Shown: one piece after another, positions 17,023-26,259 of the stretch | How the letters are laid out: each line of letters starts with the position of its first letter | Numbering within the stretch: the stretch's first letter is position 1 | Source of the DNA: an uncultured Paracoccaceae bacterium | Lineage (GTDB): Bacteria; Pseudomonadota; Alphaproteobacteria; Rhodobacterales; Rhodobacteraceae | Assembly (NCBI GenBank): GCA_947489445.1 | Contig: CANLDN010000010.1 | Location: 1 to 64,000, forward strand | DNA length: 64,000 nt | Direction: 5' to 3' | Program-made: the position numbers and the translations under genes | The notes under the pieces: model-generated | Told to the model about the DNA's origin: nothing | Seen by the model: only the letters and a program-made list of their open reading frames with translations | The model's database searches: none

Positions 17023-17460
17023 CAGCCTACCTCATAACGTTCGCCCCAATAGCTGTTATAAAGCAATCGCAGAATTGCAGTTTGGCAAAACCAAACAGCT
17101 ACAACATTGAATGACTGCTCAACTATAGCATGCAAGCGCACAGGTTCGATAGTGTGGGTGTTAAACTGCGGACGGTCTTCGTTCCGACAGAAATGCTGCA
17201 CCATGAACTAAGGGAGGGTTTCTGACTCAACTTATGGCCAACAGTAGTAATGAATTGTGGCGGATGAAGGGGTCAATTAGCACTTGGTGCGCCACGAAAC
17301 GGCGTAGTGCCAAATTGATCCGATCTCGTGCAGGGGATACACTACGGAGCCAGCGACCTATTGTCTTACCTGCGCAATGAACAGTATCGGAGCTGATTGT
17401 CTCTTTGGGGCTCTCGGTGTTTGTTCCAAGGTATTACTGGCTTTGTGAGGATGAACCGTT
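17023..17460. other. 438-bp divergent intergenic region
   Basis: This separates the CadC-like regulator (minus) from the MltB-type gene (plus). No small gene with a good ribosome site was found. The length suggests promoters for both sides; no clear palindromic operator stands out. Confidence 0.4.
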
Positions 17461-18696
17461 TTGAAGCTTTTTGCCCATATTATGACCGTTCTCGCACTAT
17501 GCTTACCTGGCATGGCGCAACCCCAAGATCGCGCGTCAATAGAAGCAAGTTTTCAGGCTTGGTTAGAAAGCGATATCTGGCCAAGAGCCAATTCCGCTGG
17601 TGTGAACAGATCAACCTTTGATGCTGCTTTATCCAATGTGGGTTTGAATTGGGATCGTCCTGATTTGGTCATTCCGGGAGAGTCCGACGAACGTCATCAA
17701 TCCCAAGCTGAGTTTCGTGCGCCCGCTAGCTACTTTGCGCCACGCGGCGTGACAGGTACTGCAAGCATTGGCCGTCAGATGGCGTCACGTCATGCGACAA
17801 CGTTGGCTCAACTAGAGCAACAAACAGGTGTGCCGGGGCAAATCGTTCTATCAATCTGGGGACGGGAAAGCAGCTTCGGCCGCGCGACAATCCCGCATGA
17901 TGCGTTTGAAATTCTCAGCACGAAGGGGTTCATGAGCAACCGCGCCTCATATTTTGCAGACGAGCTCATTGCCGCTCTTAGGATCCTCGAAGAGGGCTTT
18001 GTCACACGTGATCAGATGAGAAGCAGTTGGGCGGGGGCACTTGGCCAACCGCAATTTATGCCAAGCAGCTACCTCGCTTATGCAACCGATGGGGATGGCG
18101 ACGGGCGTGCGGACATTTGGCAATCCGAACGCGATACACTGGCATCTATCGCATCCTATCTAAAGCAGTATGGCTGGAATGCGGGCCGGGATTGGGGTTT
18201 CGAGGTTGTCGTTCCGGCCACCGTATCGTGTTCGTTGGAGGGTCCAGACAACGGCCGACCTATTCGGCAGTGGCTTTCAATGGGCATTACCCGCGTGTCG
18301 GGACGCCCGTTCCCGAGTCCCGAAATTGACGAGGTAGGCTATTTGCTGATGCCTGCTGGTCGGTACGGACCTGCATTTATTGTGACGTCGAACTTCTATG
18401 TCTTGAAGGAATACAATGAAAGCGATGTCTATGCGCTGTTTGTTGGGCACGTGGGTGATCGCATCAAATTCGGCGTAGGCGATTTCACTGGCGGATGGGA
18501 CAGCCTGAATGACCTGTCGCGGACCCGTATTACAGCTATGCAACGGAGGCTGGAAGACAGCGGGTTTGATGTAGGCGGTGCTGACGGTCTGATCGGCAAT
18601 AAGACGCGGCGGTCGATAGGCCAATGGCAAGAACAGACCGGCGAAAGCGCAACATGCTATCCCGATCTGGAGTTAATATCTGATATCATGCGTTAA
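17461..18696 (+). CDS. Lytic murein transglycosylase, MltB type
   Basis: A 411-residue exported peptidoglycan lyase. The signal peptide covers about residues 1-22 (LALCLPGMAQP). The SLT_2/MltB domain (about 30-320) includes the catalytic Glu at residue 136 in SIWGRESSFGRATI, and GALGQPQFMPSSYLAYATDGDGDGRADIW. The C-terminal peptidoglycan-binding domain (about 345-410) has MQRRLEDSGFDVGGADGLIG. The start appears to be TTG at 17461; an internal ATG at 17482 is the alternative. It cleaves murein glycan strands to 1,6-anhydro products in the periplasm. Confidence 0.9.
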   Translation: MKLFAHIMTVLALCLPGMAQPQDRASIEASFQAWLESDIWPRANSAGVNRSTFDAALSNVGLNWDRPDLVIPGESDERHQSQAEFRAPASYFAPRGVTGTASIGRQMASRHATTLAQLEQQTGVPGQIVLSIWGRESSFGRATIPHDAFEILSTKGFMSNRASYFADELIAALRILEEGFVTRDQMRSSWAGALGQPQFMPSSYLAYATDGDGDGRADIWQSERDTLASIASYLKQYGWNAGRDWGFEVVVPATVSCSLEGPDNGRPIRQWLSMGITRVSGRPFPSPEIDEVGYLLMPAGRYGPAFIVTSNFYVLKEYNESDVYALFVGHVGDRIKFGVGDFTGGWDSLNDLSRTRITAMQRRLEDSGFDVGGADGLIGNKTRRSIGQWQEQTGESATCYPDLELISDIMR

Positions 18697-18957
18697 GGAG
18701 TGAGAATAGTGGCTAAGTTAGGCACTTGCATTGCTACTTCTCCGATCTGCGGTGCCCTCCCGCAACGACAACCAGACGTAGACAGAGTACTTTACATGAG
18801 GATGATATGCCGCATCCGAGGTCGGGAGCTGCCAGAATCCGCGCGGTGCGGCCATGGATTCTATCGAGGACGGCAATGAGGAAGCATCCACTTAATTCAT
18901 CATCGCCGCGATATAGCTTTCGTAATACTGCCGTTCAGTCAGGGGTTTAATGGATTT
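18697..18957. other. Intergenic region, possible gene remnants
   Basis: This lies between the MltB-type gene and the operators of the next operon. On the minus strand a short run reads LTERQYYESYIAAMMN before a stop (about 18895-18940), which could be the tail of a lost gene. Nothing complete is recognisable. Confidence 0.3.
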
Positions 18958-18973
18958 TGAGGTGCGTACCTCA
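18958..18973. promoter_or_regulatory. Operator copy 1, TGAGGTGCGTACCTCA
   Basis: Inverted repeat TGAGGT-GCGT-ACCTCA. An identical copy starts exactly 30 bp downstream (18988), which puts both on the same DNA face about three turns apart. Placed just upstream of the solute-binding gene, it is the likely site of the LacI-type regulator encoded at the operon end. Confidence 0.72.
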
Positions 18974-18987
18974 GAAAGTTCTGGACT

Positions 18988-19003
18988 TGAGGTGCGTACC
19001 TCA
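18988..19003. promoter_or_regulatory. Operator copy 2, TGAGGTGCGTACCTCA
   Basis: Second identical copy of the 16-bp inverted repeat, ending 62 bp before the first gene's ATG (19066). Both copies are preceded by TT, so the identity extends over 17-18 bp. Confidence 0.72.
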
Positions 19004-19065
19004 AATAGCGTGAATATATGTCGCGATTCGTATGCGGGTCAGTGACAGAAACATGGGAGGATTTA

Positions 19066-20385
19066 ATGACATATTCAAAACTGGCAGGAGCCGGCGCATT
19101 TATGATCGCTATTTCGGGAGCCGCATCTGCGGTGCAAGCCGAAGATCTGACACTGTGCTGGGCAGCATGGGATCCGGCAAACGCACTTGTCGAGCTTTCC
19201 AAGGATTTTGAGGCCCAGTCGGGACACACCATGAACTTCGAATTCGTGCCTTGGCCCAATTTCGCGGACCGGATGCTGAACGAATTGAACTCCGGCGGTA
19301 AGCTCTGTGACCTTCTTATCGGCGACAGCCAGTGGATTGGTGGAGGCGCAGAAAACGGACATTACGTCCAGCTCAACAACTTCTTTGATGCCGAAGGCAT
19401 CTCGATGGACGATTTCGCTCCTGCGACTGTTTATGCCTACTCGACCTGGCCAAAGGGCACGCCGAATTACTATGCGTTGCCGGCGATGGGCGACGCAAAT
19501 GGCTGGTTTTACCGCAAGGACTGGTTCGAGCGTGAAGATATCCAAGCGGCCTATATGGAAGCGACCGGTGAGGAACTTCGCGAGCCGCAGTCGCAGCGCG
19601 AGTTGCTGCAGATTGCCCAGTTTTTCCAGGGGCGCGAGATTGACGGCAAGACCGTCTATGGCGCCGCGATCTTTACCGAGCGTGGCTCTGAAGGGATCAC
19701 GATGGGTGCGACCGGTGCGCTGTATACTTGGGGCTTCAAGTATGAGAACGAGCCTGGGTCATACGACATGGAAGGCGCTGTAAACTCTGCTGAAGCCGTT
19801 GAAGCCTTGGAGTTTTACAAGGAGTTCTACGAGACAGCAACACCTCCGGGCTATACCAACGCGTATATGGGTGAATCGCTGGATGCGTTCAAATCCGGTC
19901 AGGTCGCCCTGGCAATGAACTGGTTTGCCTTCTTCCCGGGCCTGTATGCCGACCCTGCGACAGGTGGCGACAAGATCGACTTTTTCGTGAACCCGCCCCA
20001 GAATATTGCGGCGTCCACGTTGGGAGGGCAGGGGATCTCGGTCGTTAGTTATTCGGAAAAGCAGGACGCAGCGCTTGAGTATATCAAGTGGTTCGCTGAC
20101 CCTGCGGTTCAGGCCAAATGGTGGGAGCTTGGCGGTTACTCTGCCCATAACGCCGTGTTGAACGATCCGGGCTTCGTCGAAAGCCAGCCTTTCGCCGGGG
20201 ATTTCCTGGTCGCCATGGAGGGTGTTCAGGATTTCTGGCAGGAGCCTGTCTATGCGGAGCTTCTTCTCGCCATGCAGAAACGCGTCCACGACTATGTCGT
20301 GGCCGACCAGGGCACGGCACAGGAGGCCCTTGATAAGCTGATCGAGGATTGGACCGAAGTCTTTGAAGACGAAGGCAAGCTGTAA
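19066..20385 (+). CDS. ABC transporter sugar/polyol-binding protein
   Basis: A 439-residue family 1 solute-binding protein. It has a Sec signal peptide (about residues 1-25, cleavage near AVQAEDL) and typical segments such as PNYYALPAMGDANGWFYRKDWF and VALAMNWFAFFPGLYADP. The ATG at 19066 follows GGGAGG; an upstream ATG at 19018 has no site and would hide the signal peptide. It leads an eight-gene operon with two permeases, two ATPases and a DhaK-DhaL kinase. The ligand is probably a small polyol or ketose (inference from the kinase). Confidence 0.9.
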   Translation: MTYSKLAGAGAFMIAISGAASAVQAEDLTLCWAAWDPANALVELSKDFEAQSGHTMNFEFVPWPNFADRMLNELNSGGKLCDLLIGDSQWIGGGAENGHYVQLNNFFDAEGISMDDFAPATVYAYSTWPKGTPNYYALPAMGDANGWFYRKDWFEREDIQAAYMEATGEELREPQSQRELLQIAQFFQGREIDGKTVYGAAIFTERGSEGITMGATGALYTWGFKYENEPGSYDMEGAVNSAEAVEALEFYKEFYETATPPGYTNAYMGESLDAFKSGQVALAMNWFAFFPGLYADPATGGDKIDFFVNPPQNIAASTLGGQGISVVSYSEKQDAALEYIKWFADPAVQAKWWELGGYSAHNAVLNDPGFVESQPFAGDFLVAMEGVQDFWQEPVYAELLLAMQKRVHDYVVADQGTAQEALDKLIEDWTEVFEDEGKL

Positions 20386-20450
20386 CCCAATCCACCAATG
20401 GGCGTCGGGACTTCGGTTCCGACGCATCACCCAACCGACAGGCCAGACAA

Positions 20451-21398
20451 ATGTCCGACAAGACAGCAGATCGCGTTGCCGCTGCAACGCCAACTCATGT
20501 TGCGCGCAAAATCAGGGGTTTATCCGATCGGGCCATCGCCTGGATATTTGTTGCTCCGACGATTTTCCTGCTGCTCGCCGTCAATATTTTTCCACTGATT
20601 TGGACCGTTCGGCTGAGTTTTACAGACTACAAGGCCAACCGGATCAATCGCGAGCCGGAATGGATCGGCCTTCGCAATTATGAGCGGATTCTGACGGATA
20701 GCGACATTTGGCTGAACATGCAGGCTACGGCGCATTTCCTGTTCTGGACAATCTTCTTTCAGGTGCTGATCGGCTTTACGCTGGCTTGGCTCATCAATAA
20801 GAAATTCAAAGGAAACGACCTTTGGACGACGATTATTGTTCTGCCGATGATGTTGTCACCTGCCGTTGTCGGAAATTTCTGGAAGTTCCTCTATCAGCCG
20901 CAAATCGGGCTATTCAACTACATCATTGCCTTCTTCACCGGGAAAGACCCATCAAGCTTCGAGATGCTGGGGTCAGTCGATCTCGCGCCCTGGTCCATCG
21001 TCATCGTGGATACGTGGATGTGGACGCCTTTCGTGATGCTGATCTGTCTGGCCGGGCTGCGCAGCATTCCCGATTACATCTATGAGGCGGCAGAGATCGA
21101 CCGCGCCTCCAAGCTTCGGCAGTTCTTTACGATCACGATTCCTATGGTGTTGCCCTTCTTGATGCTGGCGGTCCTGTTTCGCGGGATCGAGAACTTCAAG
21201 ATGTTTGATCTTGTGGTGCAGCTTACGGGGGGTGGCCCCGGATCGACGACTGAATTGACGTCGATCAACCTTAAGCGCGAAGCGTTTGAGAAATGGCGCA
21301 CCGGCTACGCTTCGGCCTACGCGATCATCCTGTTCGTTACGGTATTCGGTCTGGCCAGTATCTACGTCAAAGCCCTGAATAAGGTGAAAGAGAGATGA
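20451..21398 (+). CDS. ABC sugar permease 1 (UgpA/MalF type)
   Basis: A 315-residue inner-membrane permease with six predicted helices. The first follows a cytosolic lead (about residues 30-55, AIAWIFVAPTIFLLLAVNIFPLIW). The EAA loop is YEAAEIDRASKLRQFFTITIPMVLPFLM. The stop overlaps the next permease start by 4 bp, so translation is coupled. Confidence 0.9.
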   Translation: MSDKTADRVAAATPTHVARKIRGLSDRAIAWIFVAPTIFLLLAVNIFPLIWTVRLSFTDYKANRINREPEWIGLRNYERILTDSDIWLNMQATAHFLFWTIFFQVLIGFTLAWLINKKFKGNDLWTTIIVLPMMLSPAVVGNFWKFLYQPQIGLFNYIIAFFTGKDPSSFEMLGSVDLAPWSIVIVDTWMWTPFVMLICLAGLRSIPDYIYEAAEIDRASKLRQFFTITIPMVLPFLMLAVLFRGIENFKMFDLVVQLTGGGPGSTTELTSINLKREAFEKWRTGYASAYAIILFVTVFGLASIYVKALNKVKER

Positions 21399-22357
21399 GC
21401 AGTTTTTCCATCACCGAGCCGTCAAATCGGACCAAATGGTTCGCAGGTACGCTGGTCATCGCATACGCGCTGATCACGATGATGCCGCTCGTCTGGATCG
21501 GCCTGACCGGTTTCAAGAGCCCGGCGGATGCGATCAGCTATCCGCCGAAATACATCATCGGCAGTGACAGTGAGGCCGGGTTTCAGCCAACGCTCGAAGG
21601 TTATGTGAACCTGTTCACAACGCGCACGCGGCAGACCGAGGAATTTCTTGCCAATAACCCACCCAAAAACTGGGCCGACGAGATTGTGCGCCAGTACGAC
21701 ATGGTCATTGTTGGGCCTTCAAAGTTTGGGGAACGGTTCCTGAACTCAGTGATTATCGGTTTCGGTTCGACGTTCCTGTCCGTCTTCCTTGGAACACTTG
21801 CCGCTTATGCCTTTAGCCGATTCAAAATCCCGCTCGCCGATGATTTGCTGTTCTTCATCCTGTCGACGCGCATGATGCCGCCTATCGCTGTCGCGATCCC
21901 GATCTTCCTGATGTACCGAAACCTGGGTCTGTCAGACACCCATCTTGGGATGATCCTGCTTTATACGGCGGTCAATATCTCGTTGGCGGTGTGGCTTCTG
22001 AAAGGATTCATTGACGAAATCCCGCGCGAATATGAAGAGGCCGCACTGATTGACGGCTACACCCGCTTTCAGGCCTTTTACAAGGTTGTCCTGCCGCAGG
22101 CGGCCACCGGCATCGCATCAACCGCCATCTTTTGCCTGATCTTTGCCTGGAACGAATATGCTTTTGCCGTCCTTCTGACGACAGCCAATGCCCAGACGGC
22201 CCCCCCGTTTATTCCAACAATCATCGGTATCGGCGGTCTCGACTGGCCTGCTATTGCCGCCGGTGTCACGATCTTCGTCTTGCCGGTCATGATCTTCACC
22301 ATCCTTCTGCGCAAACACCTGCTGCGCGGGATCACATTCGGAGCGGTTCGCAAATGA
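21395..22357 (+). CDS. ABC sugar permease 2 (UgpE/MalG type)
   Basis: A 320-residue permease, partner of the previous one. The EAA motif reads YEEAALIDGYTRFQAFYKVVLPQAATGI. A long periplasmic loop lies between the first and second helices (about residues 40-110), as in GlpQ-like permeases. The stop overlaps the start of a 62-residue membrane protein (ATGA). Confidence 0.9.
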   Translation: MSSFSITEPSNRTKWFAGTLVIAYALITMMPLVWIGLTGFKSPADAISYPPKYIIGSDSEAGFQPTLEGYVNLFTTRTRQTEEFLANNPPKNWADEIVRQYDMVIVGPSKFGERFLNSVIIGFGSTFLSVFLGTLAAYAFSRFKIPLADDLLFFILSTRMMPPIAVAIPIFLMYRNLGLSDTHLGMILLYTAVNISLAVWLLKGFIDEIPREYEEAALIDGYTRFQAFYKVVLPQAATGIASTAIFCLIFAWNEYAFAVLLTTANAQTAPPFIPTIIGIGGLDWPAIAAGVTIFVLPVMIFTILLRKHLLRGITFGAVRK

Positions 22358-22542
22358 GCAACTTTTTCAACGGCCTTCTTCGCCTGCGCCGCGGACCGTG
22401 GGAGATGTTGGCGACCATCATCATCGCGGTCGGGGTCTTCATGCTGATGCAGCCCTTTGTGATCTGGGCGTTCACCTATTCGTTCATCGTCACACTTGTT
22501 GGTACGGTGATGTTCATCATCGTCAGCCACTTCCCGGAGTAA
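22354..22542 (+). CDS. 62-residue two-helix membrane protein of the ABC operon
   Basis: Starts MSNFFNGLLRLRRGPWEMLA and has two hydrophobic segments, about residues 19-36 and 41-58, with a positively charged N-terminus. The start overlaps the permease stop and the stop lies 2 bp before the ATPase start, so it is firmly embedded in the operon. In rhizobial GlpSTPQV glycerol transporters a small membrane protein (DUF2160) sits in an equivalent position. This may be a shorter functional analogue: an accessory subunit of two-ATPase polyol importers. The role is unknown. Confidence 0.78.
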   Translation: MSNFFNGLLRLRRGPWEMLATIIIAVGVFMLMQPFVIWAFTYSFIVTLVGTVMFIIVSHFPE

Positions 22543-22544
22543 GC

Positions 22545-23639
22545 ATGGCCCAGATCGTCATCAAGAACCTGAAGAAGCAGTTCGGCGATTTCACCGCCGT
22601 TCGCGAAAGCAGCTTTACGATTGAAGACGGGGAATTCTTCATGCTGCTCGGTCCGTCGGGTTGTGGCAAGACAACGACCTTGCGGATGATCGCGGGGTTG
22701 GAACTTCCGACCTCGGGCGAGATCTACCTCGATGGGGAAGAGATTTCACAGCGACCACCGTCCGAACGGGACATCGCATTCGTCTTCCAGATGTTTGCCC
22801 TTTATCCGCATATGAACGTCTACAAGAACATCAGCTACCCGCTGGTTTCTCAGGGCATGCCGCGCGCTGCCGTGCGCGAGAAAGTTAATGAAGTCGCGAA
22901 AATCCTTGGTATCGAAGATATCTTGAAACGCCCTGTTGGTGGGTTGTCCGGTGGCGACCGACAGCGTGTGGCGCTTGGTCGTGCGATTGTGCGTGAACCC
23001 AAGGCATTCATGATGGATGAGCCGCTGGGCGCGCTGGATGCGGAATTCCGTGAACATATGGCCGAGGAACTGCGCGCCTTGCACGACCGGATGGGCGCAA
23101 CCACGGTTTACGTAACCCATGATCAGTTGGAAGCCATGCAGATGGGCGACAAGATCGTGGTGATGAATAACGCCGTGGTGGAACAGTTCGGTACGCCGCA
23201 AGAGATCTACGACAAACCAGCGACGATGTTCGTGGCGGATTTCATCGGCTCTCCGTCGATGAATTTCCTCCCCTTCCATGGCAAGGTGGGCGATGGTGCA
23301 ACCAATGTCGCGATGCAAAATGCAGACTTTGCCATCCCCCGGACGCGGGAGCCGTTCGAAGGGGACCTTGCCTTTGGCGTGCGGCCTGAACACATCAAAA
23401 TCTCTGATGCGGCGCCGTTCCGGGCAGAGATTTTGGCCACCGAATACCTTGGCACGACCCAGATCGTAACGCTGCAAACGGCTGCGGGCAGCGTCAAGGC
23501 TCGCATATCGGCCCAAAAACCTGCCAGGGCAGGCGATACGGTGGGGCTCGAGTTCAACCCCGCAACCGTTACCCTGTTCGACCGCCAATCTGGCCGCGCC
23601 TTGCGATCCGAACTGAATGAGGGCGTGCTCCATGGCTGA
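22545..23639 (+). CDS. ABC transporter ATP-binding protein 1
   Basis: A 364-residue MalK/UgpC-type ATPase. Walker A GPSGCGKTTT, Q-loop VFQMFALYPHMNV, signature LSGGDRQRVALGRAIV, Walker B FMMDEPLGALD and H-loop VYVTHDQLEAM are all intact. The C-terminal OB/TOBE domain (about 245-360) is present. It overlaps the second ATPase gene by 8 bp. The presence of two different ATPases suggests a heterodimeric motor, as in GlpS/GlpT. Confidence 0.92.
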   Translation: MAQIVIKNLKKQFGDFTAVRESSFTIEDGEFFMLLGPSGCGKTTTLRMIAGLELPTSGEIYLDGEEISQRPPSERDIAFVFQMFALYPHMNVYKNISYPLVSQGMPRAAVREKVNEVAKILGIEDILKRPVGGLSGGDRQRVALGRAIVREPKAFMMDEPLGALDAEFREHMAEELRALHDRMGATTVYVTHDQLEAMQMGDKIVVMNNAVVEQFGTPQEIYDKPATMFVADFIGSPSMNFLPFHGKVGDGATNVAMQNADFAIPRTREPFEGDLAFGVRPEHIKISDAAPFRAEILATEYLGTTQIVTLQTAAGSVKARISAQKPARAGDTVGLEFNPATVTLFDRQSGRALRSELNEGVLHG

Positions 23640-24624
23640 AGTTGTGCTCAAGAATGTTTCCAAATCCTTCGGCAAGACTGTTGCCGTTGATGACGTGTCA
23701 ATGACTATTGAGAACGGCGCATTTGTCGTTCTTCTGGGGCCAACGGGTGCCGGGAAAACAACGACCTTGCGCCTGATTTCGGGGCTGGAAAAGCTGGATG
23801 CGGGCAGTGTTCATATTGGTGGTCGCGACGTTGGTTCAGAAACGCCTGCGCAGCGTGATGTGGCAATGGTGTTCCAGCAATACTCGCTTTATCCGCACTT
23901 GACCGTGCGCGACAATCTGGCGTTTCCGCTGCGCTCTCCGGTCTTGAAAACGCCCAAGGACGAGATCGCCAGACGGGTCGAACAAATTGCGGAAACTCTG
24001 CAGATCCCGCACAAGCTCAACAACAAGGCAACCGAGCTTTCGGGCGGTGAAATGCAGCGTGTTTCCATTGGGCGGGCGCTGGTGAGAGACCCGTCGATTT
24101 ACCTGATGGACGAACCGCTCAGCTCGCTGGACGCCAAACTGCGGGCTGACCTTCGGGTGGAACTCAAACGCATCCATGCCGAACTCGGCTCAACCCTGCT
24201 TTATGTGACGCACGACCAGATCGAAGCGATGACCATGGCGACCCATGTTGGCGTGCTGGAAGAAGGCCGGTTGGTGCAATATGGCACGCCCAAGGACATA
24301 TATGAGGATCCGACAAGTGTTTATGTCGCCAGCCGCCTTGGTTCACCGCGCATAAACATCCTTCCATCCTCGATCTTTCCCGGGGATCACAAGGGCGCGC
24401 AGATCGGTCTGCGACCGGAAAGCATACGGCACGGCAGCGGGGTTGAAGCAAAGGTGCTGCGTTCAGAACATCTGGGCGACCAGACCCGGCTTCATCTAGA
24501 GGTCAGCGGCCATGCCATCACCACGCTGATCGACCCGCATGACGATTACGCCGCCAACTCAATCATCAATATCAGCCCGCAGAACCCGCTGTATTTCGAC
24601 GCGTCGGGCACACGGGTTGTTTAA
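23632..24624 (+). CDS. ABC transporter ATP-binding protein 2
   Basis: A 330-residue ATPase. Walker A GPTGAGKTTT, Q-loop VFQQYSLYPHLTV, signature LSGGEMQRVSIGRALV and Walker B YLMDEPLSSLD are present, with a TOBE region that is shorter than in its partner. The ATG at 23632 overlaps the upstream stop. Both ATPases keep complete catalytic motifs, so neither is a degenerate site. Confidence 0.92.
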   Translation: MAEVVLKNVSKSFGKTVAVDDVSMTIENGAFVVLLGPTGAGKTTTLRLISGLEKLDAGSVHIGGRDVGSETPAQRDVAMVFQQYSLYPHLTVRDNLAFPLRSPVLKTPKDEIARRVEQIAETLQIPHKLNNKATELSGGEMQRVSIGRALVRDPSIYLMDEPLSSLDAKLRADLRVELKRIHAELGSTLLYVTHDQIEAMTMATHVGVLEEGRLVQYGTPKDIYEDPTSVYVASRLGSPRINILPSSIFPGDHKGAQIGLRPESIRHGSGVEAKVLRSEHLGDQTRLHLEVSGHAITTLIDPHDDYAANSIINISPQNPLYFDASGTRVV

Positions 24625-24636
24625 GGGAGGAAGACA

Positions 24637-26259
24637 ATGGCACAATTCATAAACGCCAAGGAAAACCTGGTTGCAGAGGCTATCGACGGCCTGCTTGCCG
24701 CGTCCGGCGGCACCTTGTGCCGCCTGGACGGTTATCCGCATATCAAGGTTGTGTTCCGGTCTGATTGGGACAAATCGAAAGTTGCGTTGGTTTCGGGCGG
24801 CGGATCGGGGCATGAACCAGCCCATGCCGGGTTCGTTGGAAAAGGTATGTTGACCGCAGCCGTTTGTGGCGAAGTCTTCGCATCGCCCTCTGTTGAAGCG
24901 GTGCTGGCTGGCATCCTGGCCGTGACAGGCGAGGCCGGGTGCCTTTTGATCGTCAAGAACTACACCGGCGACCGGCTTAATTTCGGCCTTGCCGCCGAAC
25001 GCGCGCGCGCGCTGGGGCGCAAGGTGGAGATGGTCGTGGTTGACGACGACATCGCGTTGCCTGACCTTCCCCAGCCTCGCGGTGTGGCCGGGACCTTGTT
25101 TGTCCATAAGATCGCAGGCGCCTTAGCCGAGGACGGCGCAAGTCTCGAAGACGTAACCAAAGCCGCCCAGTCCGTGATCGGCAAAGTAGTCTCGATCGGG
25201 ATGAGCCTGGATACCTGCACGATACCCGGCTCGGCCAAGGAAGACCGCATCGGGCCGGGCAAGGCCGAGCTTGGCCTTGGCATCCACGGCGAACCGGGTG
25301 CAGAACAGGTTGCGTTCAGCGATGCGTCTGCCGCGATGAACACCGTTGTCGAAAAACTGAAGGGCCACGCGCAGGGCAGCGACAACATCGCAATCATCAA
25401 CAATCTCGGCTCGACCACGCCTTTGGAAATGTCGGTGCTGACCCATGCGCTGACTCAATCCGGCATCGTCAGAAGCGTGATTGGACCTGCGCCGTTGATG
25501 ACGTCACTCAACATGCACGGATTCTCCGTATCGATCATGAACGCGACGAAGGCCGAACACGACGCACTTGCCACATCGGTCCCAATGTCGGCATGGCCCG
25601 GGCTGGCCGGAGTCATTACGCCGCTTGTCGTAGGGCTGCCAGATGGCTTGACGCCTATCGAGCCGATCCCATCAAAGAACGCCAAAACTCGAGAGATCAT
25701 CGACAAGGTGGCCGATCTACTTATTTCAGCCGAAGGGCAGTTGAACCAGCTTGATGCCAAGTCTGGCGATGGGGACACTGGTAGTACATTGGCGACAGCG
25801 GCAAAAGCTCTGAAATCCAATCTCGACAAAATGCCCTTGGCCGATCTTACCCAACTTTTTCCGGCACTTGGCAATGAGTTGAGCCAAACGATGGGGGGTT
25901 CTTCGGGCGTGATCCTTGCGATATATTTTAACGCGGCTGGCGACGCCTGTGCCAACGGCACATCAGTTCAAAAGGCACTCGTCGACGGTCTAACCCGCGT
26001 CAGCCAAGTGGGTGGCGCACAGGTTGGCGACCGAACCATGATCGACGCCCTTGACCCCGCATTGGCGGCACTGCCGACCGGCATCCGCGCCGCCGCAGCC
26101 GCGGCGCGCAAAGGTGCGGACAGCACTGCGTCGATTCGCCGTGCAAAGGCCGGGCGGGCGGCCTATGTGCCAGAGGAAAATCTGAAAGGGCACAACGATC
26201 CGGGCGCCGAAGCTGTGGCGCTCTTGTTTGATGCCCTTGCAAAGGAAATGGTGGACTAA
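24637..26259 (+). CDS. Fused DhaK-DhaL dihydroxyacetone/ketose kinase, ATP-dependent
   Basis: A 540-residue single-chain kinase. The DhaK part (about 1-330) has VSGGGSGHEPAHAGFVGKG (residues 52-70) and the substrate-binding His at H217 in LGIHGEPG, which forms a covalent hemiaminal with the keto group. The DhaL part (about 350-540) carries the Mg-ATP motif KSGDGDTGSTLA (D378, D380). The fused form uses ATP, unlike PTS-dependent DhaKLM. Likely substrates are dihydroxyacetone or a C4 ketose such as erythrulose. GGGAGG precedes the ATG. It is co-transcribed with the importer, so uptake and phosphorylation are linked. Confidence 0.9.
   Translation: MAQFINAKENLVAEAIDGLLAASGGTLCRLDGYPHIKVVFRSDWDKSKVALVSGGGSGHEPAHAGFVGKGMLTAAVCGEVFASPSVEAVLAGILAVTGEAGCLLIVKNYTGDRLNFGLAAERARALGRKVEMVVVDDDIALPDLPQPRGVAGTLFVHKIAGALAEDGASLEDVTKAAQSVIGKVVSIGMSLDTCTIPGSAKEDRIGPGKAELGLGIHGEPGAEQVAFSDASAAMNTVVEKLKGHAQGSDNIAIINNLGSTTPLEMSVLTHALTQSGIVRSVIGPAPLMTSLNMHGFSVSIMNATKAEHDALATSVPMSAWPGLAGVITPLVVGLPDGLTPIEPIPSKNAKTREIIDKVADLLISAEGQLNQLDAKSGDGDTGSTLATAAKALKSNLDKMPLADLTQLFPALGNELSQTMGGSSGVILAIYFNAAGDACANGTSVQKALVDGLTRVSQVGGAQVGDRTMIDALDPALAALPTGIRAAAAAARKGADSTASIRRAKAGRAAYVPEENLKGHNDPGAEAVALLFDALAKEMVD

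Noticed and set aside
18726..18950. 74-residue ORF upstream of the sugar operon
   Set aside because: Arg/Pro-rich, no ribosome site, no domain; considered a chance frame over gene remnants.
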